Below, piece by piece: positions 1 to 10,512 of a stretch of DNA of 48,805 bases. Each line of letters begins with the position of its first letter. The first letter of the stretch is position 1. The DNA lies in the NCBI GenBank assembly GCA_015680685.1, contig MNCI01000271.1, positions 252,589-301,393 on the forward strand. The letters are read 5' to 3'. The position numbers were made by a program, and so were the translations under genes. The notes under the pieces are model-generated. The model did no database searches and was not told the origin of the DNA. It saw only the letters and a program-made list of their open reading frames with translations. The DNA is from Gnetum montanum. Taxonomy: Eukaryota; Streptophyta; Gnetopsida; Gnetales; Gnetaceae.

Positions 1-1911
1 GCTGAATTGTTAAAGGCGCCAGCTCCAAGAAAGAGCACTGGCGAAGAGTTGGGACCAGATGAGGAAGATGAAGAACAAATGACTGAACCCCCTGCAACTC
101 AACTTGCAGGACCTAATCAACCTCCGGCCACAGGTCCCAGCCAACAACAAGAAGCAAGACCCAGCACAGGCCAGGATCAGCCACCGCCGCAAGACTGTAG
201 ACCGTCAATGAGCCATTTGAGGGCCATTGCTAAGACGGTCAGATGGGGAAGTCGTGATGACGCTAATCTCTTCCGTGTCATCGATGATGCCAGCCAGCCT
301 ACGATTTCAGTAGATCGCACAAGGGGTGAGTTGTCAATGCAAACAGGAGGAGGGGAAAGCAGATGGTCACAACAGATCTATGGAAACGTGGCATCTTTCC
401 AAGTTCAGTTAGAGACTGGTGAAGGGGCCACTGTGGTGGTCATGCAACACCAGGATGCCACGGGAGTAGCTGAGGTGGTCGCTGACCACATCAAAGAGTC
501 TTTTAATGTACCTGTTGTGCCACCGACAGATCTTTTAGGAGCACAGGATGCTCAAACTATTGTCGGAACCTCAATGACTCCTGCTAAACATGAGGATGTA
601 TTGCACAAATTGCTTCAAACAGGACAAGTTTTAACGTCCCTATTTGACATCCCCCAGGATGTAACGGCAATTCAGTCAGACCTCATTTTGACGAAGGGGA
701 AACTGGTCATATCCGAAGTAAGGGTTGAGCATGCTGAGGCTAAAGTGTAGAAATTACAAGAGTAGCTCATCGCCTTACAAGCAACACAGCGAGATCCCTT
801 GCGATTGGTTCCCGCAGACCAGTTAAACAATTTTAAAATCGAGCAACTAACTAAACTAATTGCAAAAAATAAGAAGGTGGCAGAAGAAGAGGAGACGGCC
901 ACTTGGGATGTCTCTGCAGTAAAGACGCAAACTCATGTGCATCTTAAGGCACTCAAGGCCTTGCAAGAAGAGAATAAGTTGTTGGTTGTAGATAACCTTT
1001 GGTTGACTTCTGTGGAGAAGCAAAAGAATGTTCTCGATGAGCACTTTCATCGGCTGCGAGAACAATTCATCCGAGTCAACCAAGATGTAAGCTATTTAGC
1101 CAGAGAAAATAGAACCCTATCAATGGAGGAGGTACGCGCTATTCGATAGAAATCAGCCATCGAGATTAGTGCGTAGCAGAATGAGGCTAAACGACATGAG
1201 AAGCTGAAGGAGCATTTCCGTGATCAGGTGGGGATGTATAAAAAGATCCTGGAGAAGGAGATCCATATGGCCAAAGCTCAAATCAACAGCATCAGTGCCC
1301 AGCACACTGATTGGGGGGCCATATTGGACACTTACGCCTACGCCCACCAAGCGGAAATTAAGAACCGGGACCTGCAGATCCAAGACTTAATTGAATACAT
1401 GGAGTTGGCAAACCTTCGATATGCCAACCTAGCCATGTTAACAGAAGGACGCTTGAGGTCAGAGCTCGAGCAGCAGGTAGCTTCCATCCACATCAAATAT
1501 GAAGTAGAATTTGCAGAACGGAAGAAGTTGGCTGAAAAATTAGATGTTGCAAATTCTGAACTCGCGGTGGTAAAAGAAAGCTACCAAGGACAGAAAGATA
1601 TGGCAACCGACTTGGCTCGACGGCTTACAGAACTTCACGAATACAAAGACAGAGCCAGAGCCTACAAAGAGGAATGACGGGTGTTCACGGCATGGTACGT
1701 CAAAGCTAATCAGATGTTCCCGCAACTACCCTATCCGTGGGAAGTGCCGACTCCATCAAACATCGGAGCATCAGCATGGATAGCACAAGACCCTCGGACC
1801 GAAGAGGAGAAGCTCCAGGCTATTCTTTAGCGTCATCAACCTTCATAGCTTGGAGTACGTGACAAAGGGAAAGCACCCATGGAGGAGCCACCGCCACCAG
1901 GAACTACATGA
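1..1911 (+). pseudogene. Coiled-coil extra ORF at the 3' end of element A (partial, open at left)
   Basis: One reading frame (frame 1) runs from the window edge to a TGA at 1909-1911, broken only by in-frame stops at 748, 763, 1147, 1174, 1675, 1828 and 1846; six are TAG and one TGA. I saw no frameshift. The first 70 codons are rich in Pro, Gln and Glu. About codons 75-200 could be a folded domain I do not recognise. Codons 230-560 are Glu/Lys/Gln/Leu-rich and look like a long coiled coil. The C-terminus is proline-rich. It ends 170 bp before the polypurine tract and 3' LTR, the place where Athila/Tat-type elements often carry an extra or 'env-like' ORF. No membrane segment is visible, so I would not call it an envelope gene. 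The function is unknown. Confidence 0.7.
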
Positions 1912-2081
1912 GTTCCACATTTTTGTAGTTGTAGCATTTTTTCTCTGTGTTGTGACTTCCCACACTACGAAATTAGTCCATTTCTTTTCCAGTTAATAAT
2001 CCCATACCTATCCACTGTGTAATCACTGAAGCTTATTCTCCTTTTAACTCGAGGATGAGTTTTTATTTAGTCGTGGGGGTA
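1912..2081 (+). other. 3' untranslated tail and polypurine tract of element A
   Basis: This stretch ends in a G-rich tract (GTCGTGGGGGTA, about 2070-2081) immediately before the LTR start, as expected for the plus-strand primer of reverse transcription. The upstream segment containing GTTAATAATCCCATACCT (near 1993) recurs before the polypurine tract of element B near 17950. This shows that A and B are one family. Confidence 0.75.
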
Positions 2082-2107
2082 TGATGAGACGCGGTTCACA
2101 CAGGCCG

Positions 2108-2212
2108 CGATATCGCGTACGCGATATCGTAGCCGACGCGATATTGCAGCCCCCGCAATATCGCGTACGCGATATCGCGTCCTTTCCTACGATATCACGT
2201 ACGCGATATCGC
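2108..2212. repeat. CpG-rich palindromic repeat cluster in the U3 of LTR A
   Basis: Three copies of a palindrome centred on GTAC flanked by CGCGATATC arms lie at 2108-2129 (22 bp, perfect), 2158-2175 (core perfect, extendable past one mismatch) and about 2190-2211 (one mismatch). They lie 20-120 bp upstream of the TATA box. Such sites could be paired-site binding targets or cruciform-prone DNA. The role is inferred from position only. Confidence 0.8.
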
Positions 2213-2227
2213 AGTCCGCTGCCATGT

Positions 2228-2236
2228 CTATAAATA
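2228..2236 (+). promoter_or_regulatory. TATA box of LTR A
   Basis: CTATAAATA lies 146 bp inside the LTR, followed by a GAGGCAGC-type start region. The same spacing (about 141 bp) is seen in the related LTR at 48044. Confidence 0.75.
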
Positions 2237-2403
2237 AGAGGCAGCTCTCCCTTGTTTGGGAATCCCAGTTTTAAGTAGCGAAGCTCTGGTAGTTTGATCC
2301 CTCCAGAGTTAGATTTTTTCCCGTGTCTGCCCACAGTGTGGTGAATGTAATTGTATAGTGTCTTTATTTGAGTGTGCCGTACTTGGACACGCACATGACC
2401 GGC

Positions 2404-2409
2404 AATAAA
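2404..2409 (+). terminator. Polyadenylation signal of LTR A
   Basis: AATAAA sits in a box that also contains TCTTTATTTGAG and GTACTTG. The same arrangement occurs in the LTRs at 9297 and 48363, so the R-region end is conserved within the family. Confidence 0.7.
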
Positions 2410-2635
2410 GATCAAGATTACTTCATCATTGCAGCATTCACTTAGTTTATTTATTTGTTATTTATTTAATGTTATTTATTGCTTTCATAGCGCGGTGTGA
2501 GTACGACTTAACTACGAGCATCTACGGGTGTGTACGGCTAGTTAAGGAATCGATTACTCATCGCGAGTAGTTTCTCACCCTTAAACTCCTAGAAGCGGAA
2601 CGAGTACGACTTGATTACCAGCATTTAAGTGTGAC

Positions 2636-2765
2636 TGCTTGGTAGCCCAGTGGTGTAGCTAGGGGGATCTACCCTTGGTAACCTAGTGGCATATTTGGGG
2701 TCTGCGCTTGGTAATCCCAGTGGCGTACCTAGGCCTATGCTTGGTAGTCCTAGTGGCAGTCGTGC
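2636..2765 (+). repeat. CTTGGTA..CCAGTGG short repeats in the U5 of LTR A
   Basis: About four copies of a 30-40 bp unit beginning GCTTGGTA and containing CCYAGTGGCGTA occur in tandem. Two-copy versions are found at the same place in LTR B (about 9492-9540) and LTR D (about 48543-48590). Confidence 0.65.
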
Positions 2766-3101
2766 ACGAAGTCCAAGATGTGTACGGTTGATCAAGGAAT
2801 CGGTTGCTCATCGCACTTAGGCTAGATTAGATCTCTTTACCTTTTCCTCCTAGCTTAGCTTAGTTAGTATTATTTTCCACTGCCTTCAGGAGTAGCATAG
2901 AATTAGGAACACATCATACGCCTCATCTAGACTAAACCATACGTGACATATGCAAAACTAGTCTAGATGGGAAGACAGCGAACTGCGACCTAAGGCTAAC
3001 TATCTATGTGCCACAACTAGTCCATCTGCAGAGTTTGACCGGATCGCACGTGCGACGCTCGTTTCATATGGTTGAGTGTAGGGGTACCTCGCCACTCATC
3101 A

Positions 3102-3568
3102 ATATTTATTTTCTGTCCTTTTCCAGTCCCTACTTTTATTTTTCAAAAATTTCATTTTCCTTATTTCAAACTTGTTTTATTTAAAATTTCTGTTTTCAAT
3201 CATTGTCTTGAAAAATCTTTTTAAAGAATTTTCGAGCCATTTATTTCTTATTCTCAGAAGTTCGTTTCTTGAAAAATTTCGGGTCTCATCACCCATTTTC
3301 TTTAATCTTTTCCTTGTTATTTTTTTAAATCCTTATTTCCAATCCCATTTTCGAATCTATGTTTTGGCGATCCTTACCTTAGTCCTGGGTTAGGTAAGGT
3401 GGTTTTATTTGATTATGCAATCTTAAGTTTATTTTCCTAAAATCTTGCATTTTACTGTTTTCCCTTTTAATTTTATAAGTATTACAATTTTATACATTTA
3501 TTTTTCTTTTCAAAAAATTAATATTTCAATAATTTCTTTTCTTTTATACAATTTTATAGTTTTGTTTT
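3102..3568. other. AT-rich leader between LTR A and gag of element A2
   Basis: This is T-rich, low-complexity sequence with no primer-binding site and no convincing ORF. It is probably the untranslated leader of element A2 downstream of the point where element A inserted. The 5' LTR of A2 would then lie to the left of the window. Confidence 0.5.
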
Positions 3569-4610
3569 ATGAGTGAACTCTCTTCTACTTCTAATCGACC
3601 AGTCACTCGTCTCTTCGCATCAAGAAAACAACAAGCCTCATATTTTTCAAGTTTTATTCCTAGGAGAGCTCGAACTAGGATGGTAGCCAATCAACCCCCG
3701 GCTCCCTTGGTCAATAACCCCTTTAACTTTACTAACTACCACGACATCCCAAAGTCACTTCAGAACATAAATTTGTTCTACGACCCCACAAACCCTTCAA
3801 GTGATGCTCATCAACATATACACTATTTTGAAACTTTACTAGGCATCCACAACATTGTCCAAAATGATGTGGCATGTAGAGTATTTGTGACAACTTTCAG
3901 AACCAAAGCAATCTAATGGTTTCTGATGCTTCCCAATGCCTCCATTAACTCATGGCAGGATTTCAAAAATAAGTTTTTAACTCAATTTGACAAATTCACA
4001 TGCCCTACCATAGCATCTAGCAATTTCACCAACTTAAGAAAGCTACTTGGAGAAAATGTTAGGGATTACAATCTAAGATTCCTTCACCAGCTGGCTTATG
4101 TGCCAAGTGAGATGCATCCACAACCTGATGGCATCCTAAACTTTTACCTTTCTACCATCGACCCATTCTTTGCCTATGCCATAAAATCAGATCCTAACAT
4201 AACAGAAATACAAGGGCGAAGGCTAAAGCCGTGGAGTTAGAACAAATTACCCTTATGAACAACATTCAAACCCAATTTGGAATGATGAGCGTTAGCAATC
4301 CTATGCAACATAGTCCTCTATCAACTTTCCCAATGACCAATGCTATGTTCCAAACTCTTGTTCCCCTTCAAATGACTTAACCTACAAGTAGCTATTTTCA
4401 AGGTCCCACATTTTCCCCATTCCTACCATCTAACATTGGTTTGAATGAGGATCAATCAAAGGCCTTAATTCAGTCCATCATAAACCCATACAAGGTACTT
4501 AATCTTGTTGAACCCACAACTCAAGCTCAAGATCAAATGACCCAGATATTAACTTCACTTCAAAAACTTTCAAACGAAGTAGTTGAATTAAAGAGATAAC
4601 AACAAGGGTC
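3569..4610 (+). pseudogene. gag: Gag polyprotein remnant of element A2
   Basis: Gag would form the retrotransposon particle and package RNA. The ATG at 3569 opens a frame whose residues 55-115 and following contain the retrotransposon gag pattern (family PF03732 by eye): an aliphatic/aromatic helix ending FRTKAI, a stop in place of one residue at about 3914, then WFLMLPN, SINSWQDFKNKF and L..QF. The frame continues to about 4216, where a one-base shift moves it into frame 1 as far as about 4605 before returning. One to two frameshifts and several stops make it non-functional. This is clearly a Ty3/gypsy gag; the lineage is uncertain. Confidence 0.8.
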
Positions 4611-6421
4611 CTATACAACCAGAAAAGCCTAGTTCATCAGTCAATGACAATTATTGGCACTTCTATAACACTAGGCAACATTCTAAGAAGACTTGTCCCC
4701 AATTTTTAGCATTATATGGTGACAAAACCCAAGGTCAACAAAATGGAAAACCTTCTATTATGGTCCTTAACGAACCTCATCAAATAGAAAATGAAGAGGT
4801 TTCCTCATTGGAGCAAGTTATGGTAAATAACCCCAACCCACCTAATGCTTGCTATTGTAGATTTAAAGACATCATGAACAACACACAATAACAAACTAGG
4901 AATGACCCTTACACTTATCCAAACAGAAGAGCTCCTAGTCAAAGTAACACAAATACTCAAACTGAGTCATCCCAAACAAACGCTCCACAACAATCAAACC
5001 CACCTTCTATACTTAGAAGAACTCCACCTCAACAAGAAGCTAAAGATAAACACAAGACTTACAATCTAGTTGAGGATTTGAAGAAAACCAAAGCTAACAT
5101 CTCAATGTATGACCTTTTACAATTTAACAAAATGAAAGAGGCAGTTCAAGAGATAGTTCATACACTTGAAACTAGAAAAGAAACAACCCCAACCCCCGAA
5201 AGGCAAGTTCACTTCATTGAAAGTCCTAACACATCATCAGTAAAAAATGTAAACAATTCCATGATGAGTGAAAAAGAGCAACCTCCTTTCCTTACAACTC
5301 TTATTATTTTAGGAAAAAATGTTCATAATTATTTGATGGATTTTGGAGCAATTGTTAGTGTCATGCCACTTGAGGTATGTAAGACTTTAGGAGCACAAAT
5401 GATACCACAAATGAAAAATGTGATTCAACTCGATGGGTCCAATGTACCTGTAGTAGGGTCATTAAAAGAAGTGAAAGTACAACTTAAACAATACCATATG
5501 CTCACATGTTACATAGATATCCTGGTAGTTGACATGTCACCTACCTATGGTGTGCTCCTATCTAGGACTTTTGGAGCCAAGTTTGGGGGCTTCTTTAGGT
5601 TAGATTTCTCAAATTTATTAATCCCTATCAAAGGAAAATCTAAATACATGACTATACCTCGAGAACCCTTCTATAAACAAGTAGTTACAGCCTTGGATCA
5701 ACAAAATCAATCTTTGGAAGATCGAAACGCTAATCTTTATGTTGGGGTTATTAAGGTTGATTATAGTGAACATGTTGAAAATGACTATGTGAGTGGAACT
5801 ACAAAAATAAATCTTGTCTCTCATGTAGATTCTACCCAATCCTATCAAAATTATAGAGAAGGTGAAGAAAGCTATGGAGACACCTTGCCTTATCAACAAC
5901 ACGATGGATTTTTTCTAAGTAATCCACCACCTTTAGGGGAAGACAAAGATGTAAGTAAAACCCTACCTTTTAAAACATTTGAAGGTGTGCTAAGTTTTAA
6001 TGACATATCCATGGAACATTCTCCTAGAAAGGTTATATCTGATGTCCCACCAAGATCTAAACCTATCATTGAAACTTATCTCAAAGAAAGACTTGATACA
6101 AGCAAGTTAAGATTAGGTCTTGATTTTCATAATCTTAAGCATCAACAAATTGTTAAACAATGTCTTAACAGGAAGTATGTTGGTGAAGTCTTTAAGATAG
6201 GAGACCTAGTCTTTGAAAAAGATAGAACATTTGACCAAGCAAATCTTCAAAGTAAGTTCTCTCCTATGTGATCAAGACCATTCTGAATTAAAGACATCAT
6301 TGGCCCCAATGTGTACAAGGTTGCTGATGTGCAAGAACAAAAGTTACCTAGAAGTTTCAATGCATTCCATCCAAAGTATTTCGACTTAGGTGCCCCACGT
6401 GGACACTTAGTAGATTCTTAG
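4611..6421 (+). pseudogene. pol: Gag tail and protease fused to the integrase C-terminus (element A2, internal pol deletion)
   Basis: Frame 2 resumes with a degenerate zinc-knuckle-like stretch (about 4640-4700; HFYNTRQHSKKTC) and a Gln/Asn/Pro-rich linker. A retropepsin-like domain follows at about 5280-5670: LMDFGAIVSVMP stands where D[ST]GA is expected, so the active-site Ser/Thr is Phe, and the flap/end motif is DMSPTYGVLLSRTFGAK. After an acidic linker, the same uninterrupted frame reads straight into an integrase C-terminal module at about 6060-6420 (GDLVFEKDRTFDQAN and, past a TGA at 6269, VYKVADVQE and FNAFHPKYF), ending with TAG at 6419. Reverse transcriptase, RNase H and the integrase zinc finger and core are missing. 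Non-autonomous; it would depend on a partner element. Confidence 0.75.
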
Positions 6422-7608
6422 TTGCATGTTTTCTTCCTCTTTGTCATGCATTTCATTTGTATATAGTTGCATTTGCATATTTTCTTTACACTTCCATCAT
6501 TCCTTTCTTGGCATTTTGTTTTGATTTTTGCTTTGCATATGATTTTAATAATCATGATGGTCTTTTGAGTTACTAGGCATTGGGTCATTAGAGTACCATT
6601 GAGAATAATGTTAGTATAATGCTTTATATAATATTCCTAGTACTATTACATAAAATCTCCTTTATACTATATTTTTCAATAATGCTTTGATTCTTCCCAG
6701 TCTTTTCCAAGGTTTTAGTTTCTTTAGTTACGTTGGATTATAGAGCATGAGATTTGTGCTAACTTATCATGTAATCATCATGATCATGTGAGTGTAGGAT
6801 AGGTGATGTTGGAGAATGGTTAGCCATAATCACTAGGTGACTTTGGAAAACCCCATTTTCCCTCTCATAAGCCTTAGCCCTCAAGTGTGATGATCCATAG
6901 TTACCTTGTGAACAATGGGGTGAAGAGTGTTCATCTCCATTTGAGAACCTTTAGCCACCTAGGAGACCTGCTATGATGCTATCAAATTGCAATTAAAGGT
7001 ACATACACGAGGGTTGAACTGCACCATGGGCAAAGTTTCTTCAAAAAGAAAAAAAAAAGGAATGAGGACCGTGTTCACTAGTAGTGTAGCTAATCGACTA
7101 GGCTTGTGTTGGAATTCCTACCTTAAGAATGAAGTACACCATGGGCAAAGTTTCCTCAAAAAGAAAAAAGAAAAAAAGAGAAAAGGAAAAAAAGAAAGTT
7201 TCAAGGAAAAATCCGAAAGTTGTGACTAGCCACAATCTAATATGAGCTTGTCCTCCTCATTAAGTTTAGTATGGGTCTTGTGCTCAAAGTAGTTCACATG
7301 CTGTTAGCTTTTACTTTGTAAGAAGACTGGGAAGAAATCATAATTATTTTTTTAATTATATATAGATATATGTAGTTAAGATAATAAAATTATACATTTA
7401 GAGTTTGATTAAATAAGATGGTGTGGTTTGGGTGGCCCATGTTTAGTTCTCTTTTGATTATATGGTTATTTTAATCATGTTTAATTTACTTTTAAGTTTC
7501 CATTTGATTGTTTTGTGATGTTTGTAATTCCCTATCTATTGCATTATTTTAAAGTTTCTGTGGTCTTGTTCCTTGCACTGGTATGTAATTAAAAGTTTGG
7601 GGGCTAAG
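6422..7608 (+). other. 3' untranslated region and polypurine tract of element A2
   Basis: This is AT-rich sequence without a credible ORF. It holds a direct repeat of CACCATGGGCAAAGTTTC followed by an A-rich run (about 7022-7051 and 7138-7170, 116 bp apart). It ends in the purine tract AAAAGTTTGGGGGCTAAG (7591-7608) abutting the LTR. Confidence 0.65.
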
Positions 7609-8719
7609 TGTTGATGTCAACACTCCCATGCTCTCATGGGGCCATGATTATCAATGTCTCTATCTCTCTCTCTCTCTTAATAACCATGATAAAAATCATG
7701 CAAGTAGTGGGTGTTTAAACTATTAGGTGACAATCATTAATAATGGTGGTTACAATCATTAATAATGGTAGTTACAATTATTAATAATGGCAGTTACAAT
7801 TATTAATGATGACGGTTACAATTATTAATGATGGCGATTACAATTATTAATGATGGTAGTTACAATTATTAATGATGGCGGTTACAATTATTAATGATGA
7901 CGACTATAATCATTAATAGTGGCGGTTACAATTATTAATGGTGGCGGTTCCGTTCATTAATGAAAGACGTTTCAGAAGTTATGGACATAGTGGGAACTTA
8001 AATTAGAGAACATAGCTATCATTATGGATGGTCGTAGTGACTATAAAATGGAGTCTGGATGGGGGCTCTAGGGATAAGAGGGGAGGGAGTCCCAAACAAG
8101 CTTTGGCTATTAGTCGGAAGGGGTAGCTTCCTCTCCACTAAGCAATAGTTTCCTTCTTTTCTTTTAAATTTCTTTACAGGCTTCTAGTTGATCTTCAAGG
8201 AGGGTCCAACGTAGGAGCTAGCGGTTCAAAATCAGATCCTTGCAGGTCTTTTCAGCTATTGTAGGAGCTTGTCATGGTGGTGTAGGTGTGGGTGAATGAT
8301 CTTCTTCTCTATGGCGGTGCACAAAAGGTGGCAAACGACGGCAGGCTTTTAGGACCGTAGTTGCTACCTTGTGTGGACTACAGTGGGTAGTCTCTCTCTT
8401 TCTCTTTCTCTCTCTTGCCCTCTCTCATGGTGATCGCGGTCTTCCTGCCTAGTAGTGGATACCATCGACAGTCACGGACCAACAGCATCGTGGGACCAGG
8501 GAAGATTTAGTTCTTTTAATTACTTATTATATTGAAGACAATTATTTAATTCAAATTCTAGATTTCTTTCTAGTTTATTATTTGCAAAAGGCCACGTAGC
8601 CCTCTCCAGCTGAGACTATTCCTGGGTTTTCGTACCCATACGAGAGGCACCTAGGCAGTAGTCTCCTAAAACGAGTTTTCTTTCCCGATGTTGGTATGAC
8701 CAAAATTTATGCATCAACA
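7609..8719 (+). repeat. 3' LTR of element A2 (1111 bp)
   Basis: The terminal inverted repeat TGTTGATG...CATCAACA, the preceding polypurine tract and the lack of a PBS after it define a 3' LTR. A TATA box (CTATAAAATGG, about 8040) and CT-rich tracts (7660-7680 and 8390-8422) lie inside. The U3 holds a 22-bp minisatellite. It is unrelated to the A/B LTR family. Confidence 0.8.
7727..7962 (+). repeat. 22-bp minisatellite in the U3 of the A2 LTR (about 10.7 copies)
   Basis: Consecutive 22-bp units at 7727, 7749, 7771, 7793, 7815, 7837, 7859, 7881, 7903, 7925 and 7947 follow the consensus GTTACAATTATTAATGATGG plus 2 bp. Each contains the palindromic core ATTAAT. The array ends about 80 bp before the TATA box, so it may act as an enhancer-like block. 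That role is inferred from position. Confidence 0.9.
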
Positions 8720-9075
8720 GAAGCAGCATAAAACTCTGTGGCGTTGGACACACGTAATGTACATGTTTAAATCCTACGATACTTATTTTCATGATTGTAA
8801 TTTTTTCACTTTTCCACACTATACGAACAACGTGGGCATGGCAAAGGTAATTTGTGATTCCATTATGCACCCATATGATGGCATACATGCCATACCCATA
8901 GGCATCCACCCATAGTGCACATTGACCCATGGCCATCCATGGACTCATGGTAGGTTAGGACATTCCAAAATCTTGTTTTCTTGCCAACCGTTGACTTAAA
9001 ACAAAAATCATTTATTTTTCCTCCTGCTATGCTCCACTTGGCCATTGCTCTTTGCTTGTTGTGCAGTTATTATAA
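8720..9075. other. Spacer between elements A2 and B
   Basis: About 350 bp without a recognisable gene or LTR end. It includes short CCAT/ATGG-rich runs around 8866-8950. It is either older flanking DNA or a decayed start of the 5' LTR of B. Confidence 0.4.
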
Positions 9076-9881
9076 TTATTAGAGCGGTTACTTTAATTAT
9101 TAGAGTAGTTGCTCCCAAGCCTATAAATATAGTGCCTAGGTGCACAATTGGGAGGAAGTCTTTTAGCAATCAAGTAGTGAAACTCTTGTAATTTATTTGA
9201 AAGTTAAAGTATTTTCCAAGTGCTTGCAGCAGGAGGTTTAAGTGTGAATAGATCTTTATTCGAGCATTGTGTACTTGAGCACACCTTATGTACGGCAATA
9301 AAGACGAGCTCTTTGATTCATCCTTGCAGCACTTGAGATTTTTTTTCTTATGCATTTCTTTTATTTTATTTTCTTATGCATTTATTTTATTTTATGCACT
9401 TTACATTTCTGTTATTAGCACAGCAATTCATTTTGATCAATTAAGCAAATCGTTAAATTACACAAGCACCATCACTTTGAGCATGCGTGTAACGCTTGGT
9501 AACCCAGTAATGATTAGCTTTTGGTAATCTTAGTAGTGTTGCACTGGTTCAGGATGTGTGCGGAAAGTGGGAATGGATGCTAGTGTTAGGATTAGTTAGA
9601 ACTTAGTTAATGAGTAGTTAAGTTAAATTAGTCACTTAGTTACCTCTCTCCTTCCCTACTAGCGTAGGACATGAAAACATAAGAGCTATAAAAATCATAT
9701 GCCTCAAGCTTACTTAACCATACAATCGTGACATATAGGTAAGCTTAGGAAGACACTGATCAACCAACCCATTCTTGTTTTACAAGGGTGCAGAAGCACT
9801 TAGTACTTGGAATTCAACCAGATCATGCATGAAATGCTCGTATTCGTATAGTTGAGCATAGGGATACCTTGCTGCTCATCA
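9076..9881 (+). repeat. 5' LTR of element B (start approximate)
   Basis: The 3' end is sharp: CTCATCA at 9875-9881, followed after one base by a primer-binding site. The start is inferred by aligning TTATTAGAGCGGTTACT (9076) with the first bases of the 3' LTR at 18025 (TGATGAGAGCGATTACT), so the terminal TG would be mutated. A TATA box lies at about 9123 (CTATAAATA), AATAAA at 9297-9302, and two U5 CTTGGTAA repeats at about 9492-9540. Confidence 0.7.
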
Positions 9882-9882
9882 T

Positions 9883-9900
9883 TGGTGCCATTGCCAGGGA
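9883..9900 (+). other. Primer-binding site of element B, tRNA-Asp type, decayed
   Basis: TGGTGCCATTGCCAGGGA directly follows the LTR. As I recall it, the complement of the plant tRNA-Asp 3' end is TGGCGCCGTTGCCGGGGA. The three differences (positions 4, 8 and 14) are all CpG to TpG or CpA changes. Such a PBS is known from Athila-type elements. Confidence 0.8.
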
Positions 9901-10512
9901 CTTAGTTGTTTGTGTGCTAAATAGAATATAGGAAATCATTCACATCGTTGGAATGAACCCTTAGGGTTGGTTGAGAAAATAATAAACAAGAATACATTGC
10001 ACATTGAATAGACAAGTATGTCTTCTTCTCTGTACAAAAGTGCCTCACTGCCTAGGTCTGAAACAGGAAACAATTGGTGGTGTAATACACATGATGTTGA
10101 TATGCTAATCCCTCAACAAGTTTGAGTGGTATATATTCATTCCAATGAGTATATACCAAACTTCACCTTTATCCTTCATCAAGAAGAATAACTGCGTTGA
10201 CGAGACTTAGAAGGTAACATAGTGTTACCTTTCGATCGTTCAGTCCTGAGCATGCTTCTTTGTGCTCTCACACGAATTGGCATGCCACACGTACACACAA
10301 AATATGTTGTGCAAGACCATGACTCGAGAGAATACCATCCCACAGAGGTACAATGTCAAAGGGACTTGCAACAGGAGAGACATCATAAGTCTTTGAAGGG
10401 TAAGTGGTCCTAGGATGCCCCACATGTCTTAAGTGAAAATGAGGGTGGTGAACCTACCTCAGGCAGTTGCCCACACAATGATGTTCCTCCCCTTGACTTT
10501 GGCCAAGGGGTT
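9901..10512 (+). other. Leader of element B
   Basis: This is untranslated or too decayed to read. A short open stretch at 10222-10413 has no recognisable content. Nothing else is seen. Confidence 0.4.

Larger units (their letters stand above)
2082..3101 (+). repeat. 3' LTR of element A (1020 bp)
   Basis: The LTR starts TGATGAG and ends CTCATCA, a 7-bp terminal inverted repeat. It follows a polypurine tract and is not followed by a primer-binding site, so it is the 3' copy. A TATA box (CTATAAATA, 2228-2236) and AATAAA (2404-2409) place U3, R and U5. The last 198 bp recur inverted at the right edge of the window with about nine differences. CpG dinucleotides are abundant compared with neighbouring elements, which suggests a relatively young or less methylated copy. 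Confidence 0.9.

Noticed and set aside
2044-2415. 123-codon minus-strand ORF over LTR A
   Set aside because: It is open only because the palindromic CpG-rich U3 and the U5 lack stops on that strand. It crosses the LTR boundary, TATA box and polyadenylation signal, and its product has no domain.
3102-3568. LTR A as the 5' LTR of the gag element that follows
   Set aside because: No primer-binding site follows 3101, a polypurine tract precedes 2082, and A2 has its own unrelated LTR at 7609-8719.
6987-7229. 80-codon Lys-rich ORF
   Set aside because: It is produced by A-rich runs in the 3' untranslated region and contains a direct repeat. No protein-like character.
7727-7962. CRISPR-like appearance of regular repeats
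   Set aside because: The 22-bp units are contiguous, with no unique spacers, and lie in a plant LTR.
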